From positions 1 through 64,000 of the forward strand of contig NZ_QOKW01000019.1 in NCBI RefSeq assembly GCF_008365375.1: 64,000 bases of DNA. Direction: 5' to 3'. The position numbers were made by a program, and so were the translations under genes. Source of the DNA: Roseomonas genomospecies 6. GTDB taxonomy: Bacteria; Pseudomonadota; Alphaproteobacteria; Azospirillales; Azospirillaceae. The stretch's first letter is position 1; each line of letters opens with the position of its first letter. Shown piece by piece: positions 58,390 to 64,000 of the stretch. The notes beneath the pieces were generated by a model that was not told where the DNA came from, searched no databases, and worked only from the letters and a program-made list of their open reading frames with translations.

Positions 58390-58938
58390 AGTGTCTCCCT
58401 GAGACGATGCGAGGGCGGAGAGCTGCGACAGCGCCGGCCGGTTGACCAGGCCGGCGCCGATGATGCGGGTGACGGCGCGATCCCCCTTCCCGTGCAGGAA
58501 GGAAGGGCTGATGAAGCGATACTCTCGGGCGGCGATGGCCTTGGCGCCGGCGGGCGTCCACTCCACCTTCGCCCAGATGCCGTCCGGACGGGCATCCAGC
58601 GTCGTGATCCATCCGGCGGCCGGCGCCGCGCCACCCTTCGGTGCCGCAAGGTCGGCCGCGTGGTCGTAGTCGATGGCGAGAAGCCCCTTCGGCGCCGCCG
58701 CCATGGACGCGGCGATCACCGCGGCCGGGTCCTTCATGGACCACGGCGCACGGCCGTCGTTGGGCGCGAAGGTCCCGGCGGGAAGAAGCTGCACCCACTC
58801 CGGCGCCTGCCCATCGACCGGCGACAGATCGGTCAGCGTCGCGGCGCAAACCGCGACGTCAGAAGAGGACGCCAGCGCCACCAGGGCGCCGGCGTCAAGG
58901 TCAGGGAGGAAAGGGCGTAACGTCTTCATGCCGCCCAT
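57757..58938 (-). CDS. Head maturation protease and scaffold (Mu gpI-like)
   Basis: A 393-residue protein. The N-terminal 170 residues look like the Mu I protease domain (PEWVQLLPAGTFAPNDGRAP, GLLAIDYDHAADL, REYRFISPSFLH). The remainder is Ala-rich, helical and scaffold-like, with a tandem repeat of about 37 residues (ADATPDQIVASVKTLK and ADATADQIAASVKTLK) and a C-terminal LSAEDKAVCAAMGLSAEDFKK segment. The start may instead be the ATG three codons later. It precedes the decoration and major head genes as in Mu. Confidence 0.85.
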   Translation of the reverse strand: MGGMKTLRPFLPDLDAGALVALASSSDVAVCAATLTDLSPVDGQAPEWVQLLPAGTFAPNDGRAPWSMKDPAAVIAASMAAAPKGLLAIDYDHAADLAAPKGGAAPAAGWITTLDARPDGIWAKVEWTPAGAKAIAAREYRFISPSFLHGKGDRAVTRIIGAGLVNRPALSQLSALASSQGDTMDPVLKAVLDALGCPPNADQATALAAVATLKAGTAPAALCSAVGVAADATPDQIVASVKTLKAAADGVKAIAAAAGLGADATADQIAASVKTLKTNATAATLLETQVTALAAKVQALEGDKLGAEVDKVIAEGKFVPAQRADLLALAAADKAAFDRLTANAVPVLKAGEQGGVKPAPGELSAEDKAVCAAMGLSAEDFKKSLAAQSGKEG

Positions 58939-59301
58939 TGTGGCGGCCTTCGCGCAGGCGTTTCAGGAGGCAAGTCCGGAGGGGGAAACCGGCCCGGTTC
59001 GGCCCCCACCAGATCCAACCGGCACCCCTGCGGCGTACCCCTTCCGATGAAGCGCCCCGCCGCGCCCGTTTAAACGCGGTTTTAAACGGGTGTGGGGTGC
59101 CGAAGCTCCGCTGGCACCGTCCACCGTCCCGAACGCATGGGCGGCCTTCTGGCGGCGCTTTACATCCAAGGGGCGGCGGCCTATCTCTGAAGAGGGCCTG
59201 TGACCAGTGACAACCGGGAAATCGCCGGTCCGGTTCTGTGGGCGGGAGACCGCCGACAGCCACGGGGAAAGTGGCGTGCCCCCCTGATCACAGGCTCCCT
59301 T
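58939..59301. other. Phage intergenic gap with perfect palindrome
   Basis: A 363-base gap in an otherwise tightly packed structural cluster, between the F-like and I-like genes. Short frames here are not convincing. At 59065-59090 CCCGTTTAAA and TTTAAACGGG form a perfect 10-base inverted repeat around CGCGGT, the only AT-rich spot in the area. It may be a protein-binding site, a processing hairpin or an internal terminator/promoter boundary. Confidence 0.55.
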
Positions 59302-60585
59302 CTACACAATCCGCTCGTACCGCGCCTGGCCCTCGATGTCAGCCGGCTTCACCACGCCCCCCGTCGTGATGAAGTTCCCTCTGATCGAGGCCCGTGTGCC
59401 CGGCTCCTTCGTGGCGAAGTTCACCCGGACCACGATCTTCCCCAGCTTGCCGGTCCGGCCCGGCGGATCGAAGACGAACAACAACGCCGGGTCCTGGCGG
59501 TCGAAGTAGATGGCCGCCGGTTCGGCCAGGAAGGTGGGCAGGGCCTTCACGTCCGCCGGCAGCAGGCGCTGGGCTTCCTTCTTGGCGTCGCGCATCAGGT
59601 GGGCGATGCCCTTGTCCGTAACCATCAGGGCGCCGCTCTCCGGCGTCAGGTCGGGCCGTTCGCGCGCCAGCCAGTCCACCACCTTCGGCGGCAGCGTGCC
59701 GACCGCCCGCATCTGGCCGCGCGGCCTCGCCAGATCCAAGCCATCAATCCAGGCGGCGAAGTCGGGCTGGATGGCCCTCGCCAACTTGACCGGATCGGCG
59801 ACGGCCGCCGCGATCTGCGGGGGCAGCGCCGCCATCTTCTCCATCAGCATCCGGGCGGCCGCAGCGTCCCGAGCGGCTTCGCCCTTGTGATAGTCGAACC
59901 CCGGATCGACGCCGGCCGGCACGTCGATCACCTCGCCGGTCCGCTTGTTCAGCCACGGGCGCGGGTCGTCCGGTGGCGGCGTCTCGGTCACCGTCCAGCC
60001 GTTCCGTTCCAGATCCTTCGCGGACAGCTGCTGAAGCGTGCAGCGGCAGTTCCAGCCGCAGGGCGGCGAATGGCTGTCCCACCAGGCGTGATCGACCGGC
60101 AGGACGGTGCCGTGCCAAGCCAGATGCTCGGCCCTCACCTTGGCGTCCTGCACGGCGACATAGCGCAGGTAGGGCCGGGCCGCCTTCAGCCGCTCGATGC
60201 GCTCCCACTGCCCGGCCGCCATGGACATGCGGACGTTCACGTCGAAGATGGTCCTCAGCCGGCGCGGGCTGCCCAGCTGCACCACCTTGGTCTGCCCGGT
60301 CAGCGGGTCCGTCATCGGTGCCCGGCCCCACCAGCCGCGGGCCTGAAGCATCGGCTCCAACCCCTTTCGCCACTGATCGAAGCTCTGCCCCTCCTTCAGC
60401 GCCGTGACCAGCGAGGCGTGAACCTCCTGAAGAAGGTCCACCTCCATCATCTTGGCGACGGTGAAGGCCCGCGCATGCTCGGCCTTCCACACATCCTGCC
60501 ACGCGAAGCCGACGCGGTAGCCTTTGCTTTCCAGGAACTTGACCGCTTCGTCCGGCGGCAGCGGCGCGATGGTCGGCGCGGCCAT
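59302..60585 (-). CDS. Minor head protein (Mu gp30/F-like)
   Basis: A 427-residue protein of the Mu F/SPP1 gp7 head morphogenesis family. The landmark GSPRRLRTIFDVNVRMSMAAG and the downstream HLAWHGTVLPVDHAWWDSHS and PPCGWNCRC motifs are diagnostic. The C-terminal 120 residues form a second strand-rich domain (YFDRQDPALLFVFD). It is required early in capsid assembly near the portal. It follows the small gene 60589-60864 by three bases. Confidence 0.9.
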   Translation of the reverse strand: MAAPTIAPLPPDEAVKFLESKGYRVGFAWQDVWKAEHARAFTVAKMMEVDLLQEVHASLVTALKEGQSFDQWRKGLEPMLQARGWWGRAPMTDPLTGQTKVVQLGSPRRLRTIFDVNVRMSMAAGQWERIERLKAARPYLRYVAVQDAKVRAEHLAWHGTVLPVDHAWWDSHSPPCGWNCRCTLQQLSAKDLERNGWTVTETPPPDDPRPWLNKRTGEVIDVPAGVDPGFDYHKGEAARDAAAARMLMEKMAALPPQIAAAVADPVKLARAIQPDFAAWIDGLDLARPRGQMRAVGTLPPKVVDWLARERPDLTPESGALMVTDKGIAHLMRDAKKEAQRLLPADVKALPTFLAEPAAIYFDRQDPALLFVFDPPGRTGKLGKIVVRVNFATKEPGTRASIRGNFITTGGVVKPADIEGQARYERIV

Positions 60586-60588
60586 GGC

Positions 60589-60864
60589 CTATCGGGTCCA
60601 GCCGGGCCAGATATCGTCCGCCGCGCCACCGGCCGCGACGTAGCCCTGGATATAGTTCCCGATGTCCGACAGGCTCATGACGCCGCCGCACTCCAGGCAG
60701 GTGAACCGCTTACCGGGCTGGACGGCATCGAACGGCACATCGAACCGATGGCGGGTGCAACCGTGCAGGCGGTCCACGTTGTCCCTGGCATCCTGCCAGA
60801 GCGCCCTTAGTTCACTGACGCCGACACCGGTCACCTTCGACAGCAGCTTGACCGCATCACTCAT
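60589..60864 (-). CDS. Small phage protein with a possible zinc-binding pair
   Basis: A 91-residue protein between portal and F-like genes. The first 35 residues are helical (LLSKVTGVGVSELRALWQDA); the middle has HGCTRHRFDVPFDAV and FTCLECGGVMSLSD, which could form a small zinc-ribbon-like site. Not assigned to a family. The start ATG at 60864 overlaps the end of the portal gene, with another ATG two codons upstream. Confidence 0.6.
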   Translation of the reverse strand: MSDAVKLLSKVTGVGVSELRALWQDARDNVDRLHGCTRHRFDVPFDAVQPGKRFTCLECGGVMSLSDIGNYIQGYVAAGGAADDIWPGWTR

Positions 60865-61717
60865 CGCCATCCCCCGTCGCTCCAACCCGCGCCGCGATGC
60901 GCGCCATGAACTGCCCTCGCGCCAGGGCTTCCTGTAGGCCGCTGGTGCGGTTCTCGCCGGCGATCCGCACCAGGGCCGTGACAAAGTCCTCGGCGTTCTC
61001 GGCCTCGCCGGCCGCCGCCAGGATGGATTGGACCAACGGACCGGACAGCGGCTCGTAGTCGGCCAGCAGCTCGTCCACCAGCTGGTCCACCGCGTCGCCC
61101 CCAGCCTGCGCGGCGGCCAGGGCCGCAGCCGTGGACGGCTCCGGCGAGACGTCGGCGACGTCCTGTGGCGGCACCTTCGGCGGCACCTGGGGTTTGGCCG
61201 GCATGCCCAGCAGCTCCGCGCCCTCGGCCGGGTCGGTGAAGCCGAACTTGTCCCGCACCTGGGATGCTTCGACCCGCAGGCCGAGAGGAATCAACCCCTT
61301 CAGCGCCTCAAGCTGAAGCTTGAGATCTTCGGCCTGCGGGCGACCGATGCGGATGGTCGGGTAGCCGGGGCGTGGACCGATGTTCAGCTTGACCATCGGT
61401 TCCGACAGGTCGCGCTTCAGCGTGACGGCGAGCTGCCGGGCGTCGGCGCGCTCGATGTCCTCTTGCACCTGCCGGTGCTCTTGCGAAACCGCATGGCCGC
61501 CCGACACGGCGTCGGTGGTGGTTGTCTGGCCCAGCACCAGCTTCGACGTCTGGCGCTCGAAGAACTCCACCAGGCGCAGGAAGATGTCCGCGTTCGCCGA
61601 CGCGCCTTCGGCCCGGACGAACTCGATCAGCATGGACTGCGGGATGATCGCGGCGGCGTCGGCCGAAATGGAGCGCACCGCCCGCAGCAACGCGGCTTTG
61701 TCCGCATCCGACGGTAC
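60857..61717 (-). pseudogene. Portal protein (Mu gp29-like), 3' part cut by IS
   Basis: This 286-codon part continues the portal after the insertion: DADKAALLRAVRSISADAA, IIPQSMLIEFVRAEG and FFERQTSKLVLGQTTTTDA are classical for DUF935/gp29 portals, and the C-terminal half is Ala/Pro/Glu-rich. On its own it lacks the N-terminal half. If bases 61718-63481 are removed, the two parts join in frame (ASPS-V-PSDAD), showing the interruption is by the IS alone. Confidence 0.85.
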
Positions 61718-61740
61718 GTGTCAACGCGAATGAGACAGCC
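61718..61740 (+). repeat. Left inverted repeat of the IS
   Basis: GTGTCAACGCGAATGAGACAGCC, read inward in two parts (GTGTCAACG and TGAGACAGCC), matches the opposite end with a few differences and one gap. Confidence 0.8.
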
Positions 61741-61841
61741 GGGTTTGGAGTTCAGGCTCGGCAAGCTCCCGTGATTAGAGGTGCCCGCGCCGAGGTCGCC
61801 GCGCCCGTCTGCTTGCAGGATGCCGGCGGGCTCGGGTCGCG

Positions 61842-61890
61842 CAAGGTCCTTCCGTCCCGCCCCTGAGGGCGGGTCCCTCGGGAAGGGCCT
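61842..61890. terminator. Long two-arm hairpin at the IS left end
   Basis: AAGGTCCTTCC (61842-61852) pairs with GGAAGGGCCTT (61880-61890, one wobble), and inside it CCCGCC (61855-61860) pairs with GGCGGG (61867-61872). It lies about 95 bases after the OrfB stop, so it could stop transcription out of the element. It has no T-run. Confidence 0.5.
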
Positions 61891-61983
61891 TGCCCTCCCT
61901 CTCGCGCGCCGGCGTGGGGGATGACAAGCCGGGACGGCGGGATGCCGGTCTTCCGCCGAACAACGGGATGGCAGGACTGGACA

Positions 61984-62994
61984 TCAGCTCACCGTCCGGT
62001 CGGCTGGTGGGTTGATCCACACGGCGGCCGGCGGCGTGGGTGCTTCGGGCGGCTTGCGCACGAAACGCTCGGGATGGCGGCGGTGCCCCTCATCGAGCAC
62101 CGCCTGCCGGGCGGTGCGGATCGCCCCCGTGTCGCCGTAGTGGACCTGGTACGGCGTCATCAGCGCCAGCCCGGAGTGGCGGTGCCCGGTGTTGTACCAG
62201 GCGAAGAAGGCGCGACAGAACGCCCGGGCATCCTGGATCGAGCCGAAGCGGTCCGGGAAGGTGTGGTGGTACTTGAGCGTCTTGAACTGGGCTTCGGAGA
62301 AGGGATTGTCATTGGACTGCTGCGGCCGGCTGTGGCTGCGCGTCACGCCGAGGTCGGCCAGCAACTCGATCACCGCCTTGGCCTTCATCGCCGCGCCGCG
62401 ATCGGCGTGCAGCGTCAGCCGGTCACGGGCGACGCCGTGCTTGCGCACGGTCTGGCGGATCAGCCGCTCGGCCAAAGCCGCGCTTTCCCGGTAGGCCACC
62501 GTCCAGCCGACCACGGCCCGACTGAAGATGTCGAGGATGACGTACAGGCACAGCCACGTGCCCTTGACCGGCCCCTTCAGCTTGGTGATGTCCCAGCTCC
62601 ACACCTGGTTGGGGCCGGTGGCCAGCAACTCGGGCTTGGCATAGGCCGGATGCCGGCGCTGCTGCCGGCGCTCACGCACCTCGTCGTTGGCGGCCAGCAG
62701 GCGGTACATGGTGCGCACCGAGCACAGGTACTGCCCCTCATCGAGCAGCGTGGCGTAGACCTGGGCCGGGGCGGCATCGACGAAGCGCTCGCCATGCAGC
62801 AGGTCAAGAACCTGGCGGCGTTCCGGCGCGCTCAACGTGCGCGGCGGTGAGGGGGGCCGTGGTGGTGGGCACGGCGGCCCGACGCGACGTTGGCGGCCGC
62901 GGTGCCGATAGAAGCTGGCGCGCGGCACGCCCAGCGCCCGGCAGGCGGTGGCGACGTCCACCGTCGGGGCCGCCTGCTCAATGGCGGCCATCAC
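61984..62994 (-). CDS. IS3-family transposase OrfB
   Basis: The 336-residue catalytic part of the transposase. An N-terminal HTH-like region (VATACRALGVPRASFYRHRG) is followed by the integrase core with D135 (WSWDITKLKG), D198 (HADRGAAMKAK) and E234 (NDNPFSEAQFKTLKYH), spaced as the DD(35)E triad of IS3. The GTG/ATG pair at its start overlaps the OrfA stop. It can be translated alone or as an OrfAB fusion by -1 frameshifting at the A8 run in OrfA. Confidence 0.93.
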   Translation of the reverse strand: MMAAIEQAAPTVDVATACRALGVPRASFYRHRGRQRRVGPPCPPPRPPSPPRTLSAPERRQVLDLLHGERFVDAAPAQVYATLLDEGQYLCSVRTMYRLLAANDEVRERRQQRRHPAYAKPELLATGPNQVWSWDITKLKGPVKGTWLCLYVILDIFSRAVVGWTVAYRESAALAERLIRQTVRKHGVARDRLTLHADRGAAMKAKAVIELLADLGVTRSHSRPQQSNDNPFSEAQFKTLKYHHTFPDRFGSIQDARAFCRAFFAWYNTGHRHSGLALMTPYQVHYGDTGAIRTARQAVLDEGHRRHPERFVRKPPEAPTPPAAVWINPPADRTVS

Positions 62995-63416
62995 CGGCTC
63001 TCGTCGCGGTCCGGCGAGGGCAGCGGAAGTCCCAGCACGTCGGAAAGTTTTTTTTGGAGTTCGATGACCGCCTCGGCGCGAGTGAGGCGGTCACGCAGGC
63101 GCGCGTTCTCCCGCTCCAGGCGCTCCACGTCGCTTTTCAGCGGATTGGCCGGCGGGCTCTTCGGGCCGGGCTTGGCCGGAGCCAGTCCGCGCAGCATGCC
63201 GGCATCGCGCTGCCGGCGCCACCGTCCGACATTGGACGAGTACAGCCCTTCGCGACGCAGGATGGCGCCAACATCACCGGGGCGGGCGCGGTCGATCTCC
63301 TCCAGGATGCGCAGCTTGTCGGCGATGCTGAACGTCCGGCGTTGCGGCCGGTCGCTGACCTCCGGATCCGGGGGCGAAAGGGGGGCGGCGGATGGCGACA
63401 GGGGCTTCATGCTCAT
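62991..63416 (-). CDS. IS3-family transposase OrfA
   Basis: The 141-residue DNA-binding part: a helix-turn-helix (FSIADKLRILEEIDRARPGD, YSSNVGRWRRQRDAGML) and a leucine-zipper-like coiled coil (about 92-125, RLERENARLRDRLTRAEAV). It recognises the inverted repeats and dimerises. An A8 run lies near its 3' end. Its frame and that of OrfB differ by -1. Confidence 0.9.
   Translation of the reverse strand: MSMKPLSPSAAPLSPPDPEVSDRPQRRTFSIADKLRILEEIDRARPGDVGAILRREGLYSSNVGRWRRQRDAGMLRGLAPAKPGPKSPPANPLKSDVERLERENARLRDRLTRAEAVIELQKKLSDVLGLPLPSPDRDESR
63048..63055 (-). promoter_or_regulatory. Programmed -1 frameshift site of the IS
   Basis: Eight consecutive A on the minus strand give the slippery heptamer A-AAA-AAA within OrfA (codons CAA AAA AAA). 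After a -1 slip the frame stays open for 19 codons and enters OrfB, giving an OrfAB fusion, the usual active transposase of IS3 elements. Confidence 0.8.
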
Positions 63417-63457
63417 CGGGTCCTCAACAGCGCCCTCTACCGATCATTTCAGGAGGC

Positions 63458-63481
63458 GGCTGTCTCACCTGACGTTGGCAC
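63458..63481 (-). repeat. Right inverted repeat of the IS
   Basis: Read inward on the minus strand it begins GTGCCAACG and ends TGAGACAGCC, mirroring the left end. Confidence 0.8.
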
Positions 63482-64000
63482 AGAGGGCGACGCGCCGGGA
63501 CCGTAGCGGCCGACCCGGATCGGCTGGCCGTAGGTCTCGACAAAGGACAGCCAGTCCTTCGTGCCGAACGATGTGAACAGCCACGCCCACGCAGCCGGCC
63601 GGGCGATACCGCCACGGATCGGGATGCCGGACTTGGTCTTTGGAACGTGGGTGATGAACTTGAACGGGTCGAAGTCCTTCCCGTCGATGTAGCCCTCCTC
63701 CTTCAGGCGCAGCGTCCGAAGGTCGTTCCGGTCCAGCCGGAACCAGGTCGGATCGCGGTGCACGATCCGCGCCGGCTTCCACATCCGTGCCGACGTCTCC
63801 CAGACGATTTCCGCGACCGAGTAGCCCTTGCCGATGCCGTCCAGCAGGTCGAACAGCACGTCGGCGAAGGCATCATCCTCGACCACCGCCCGCACCAGGT
63901 CGGCCGCCTCGATGTCGATGGGATCGTCCGACGCCGCCTCGACGGTGATGTCCAAGCCGGCCACGGCCAGACGGCGCGTGCTGATCACGCCGCGGTAATG
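63482..64000 (-). pseudogene. Portal protein (Mu gp29-like), 5' part, cut by IS and window edge
   Basis: An open frame runs from the window edge (HYRGVISTRRLAVAGLDI) to the IS. The stretches LLDGIGKGYSVAEIVWETS, MWKPARIVHRDPTWF, and TKDWLSFVETYGQPIRVG followed by RYGPGASP are diagnostic of the DUF935/gp29 portal family. The portal is the ring through which DNA enters the head. The gene start lies beyond 64000. After the IS joins, the frame adds a short foreign tail and stops at 63449, so the product would be truncated. Confidence 0.87.

Larger units (their letters stand above)
61718..63481 (-). mobile_element. IS3-family insertion sequence in the portal gene
   Basis: A 1764-bp element with two overlapping genes (OrfA, OrfB) on the minus strand and imperfect terminal inverted repeats of about 23 bp sharing the core TGAGACAGCC (61731-61740 and, inverted, 63458-63467). 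OrfB carries a DD(35)E catalytic triad. No perfect target duplication is seen next to the ends, which may reflect decay or a deletion, but removing the element restores the portal frame. It is longer than many IS3 elements because of about 240 non-coding bases at the left end. Confidence 0.88.
39597..64000 (-). mobile_element. Mu-like transposable prophage (siphovirus type), structural half
   Basis: From 39597 rightward every phage gene lies on the minus strand in Mu order: portal (gp29-like), gp30/F, I/Z, head proteins, gp36, G, gp37, gp38. Then comes a tail module with a tube protein, G/G-T chaperones and a tape measure but no sheath, so a long non-contractile tail as in D3112, B3 and RcapMu. 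The left edge begins with TG and carries two transposase-site-like repeats, and the insertion point is inside a gene rather than a tRNA. The right part (terminase, transposase, repressor, lysis) is outside the window. The portal is split by an IS, so this copy is probably defective. Confidence 0.9.

Noticed and set aside
58901..59263. Minus-strand open frames in the gap between F- and I-like genes
   Set aside because: Arg/Gly/Pro-rich, no ribosome binding site, and the frame runs across the perfect palindrome and into the I-like gene.
59200..60810. Plus-strand open frame of over 500 codons across the minor head gene
   Set aside because: The opposite strand encodes a clear Mu F-type head protein; this frame has shadow composition and opposes all phage genes.
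61700..63500. Target-site duplication flanking the IS
   Set aside because: No matching 3-5 bp direct repeat could be found beside the inverted repeats (flanks read GGTAC and AGAGG).

Overview
The window is high-GC alphaproteobacterial chromosome, most likely Azospirillum or a close relative (Azospirillaceae). The basis is codon and base composition, the livHMGF-small membrane protein-livK layout, a class I fumarase, many two-component and polysaccharide genes, and a Mu-like siphophage. This assignment is by recognition, not by a database search.

Layout of the host part (1-39596). A single-module Pls/PosA-type peptide synthetase (646-4761) precedes class I fumarase and an RluA-type pseudouridine synthase. 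A likely oxygen- or NO-responsive patch follows: a DUF4383-like membrane protein and a NapF-like ferredoxin diverge from a sensor kinase, with a perfect FNR/DNR-type palindrome between them, and a LuxR-type response regulator converges on the kinase. Next come an OmpA-type porin and a complete branched-chain amino acid ABC transporter operon read leftward (livH, livM, livG, livF, small membrane protein, livK). Then follow a ROK sugar kinase, a three-gene lipid glycosylation operon (GT2, lipid-A-synthase N-terminal-like protein, ArnT-like GT39), a DegP-type protease, ChaB, PhoU, a long pentapeptide-repeat protein, a MarR regulator facing N-carbamoylputrescine amidase, and an exopolysaccharide block (large SLBB export protein, two GT2 enzymes, a PraR-like XRE regulator, a Wzz-like protein).

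From 39597 to the right edge the sequence is the structural half of a transposable (Mu-like) prophage with a non-contractile tail. All phage genes are on the minus strand, so they read from the right edge (portal) leftward: portal, minor head protein, protease/scaffold, decoration protein, major head, gp36-like, gpG-like, gp37/38-like, tail tube, the G/G-T chaperone pair with a lambda-type slippery heptamer, a 2189-residue tape measure, two tail-tip proteins, a fibre-like protein and a last small gene. The end of the phage is marked by two 18-bp repeats exactly 22 bp apart and begins with TG, as in Mu ends. The insertion cuts a gene at the head of the host polysaccharide operon, leaving only its last 57 codons. 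The prophage is itself damaged: a 1764-bp IS3-family element with an A8 frameshift site splits the portal gene. Early genes, terminase, lysis genes and the other phage end lie beyond the window.

The most interesting points are the predicted poly(diamino acid) synthetase, the eight-copy 29-residue repeat in the tape measure, the two recoding signals, the nested scaffold start, the intergenic copy of the phage-end motif, and the FNR-type box.
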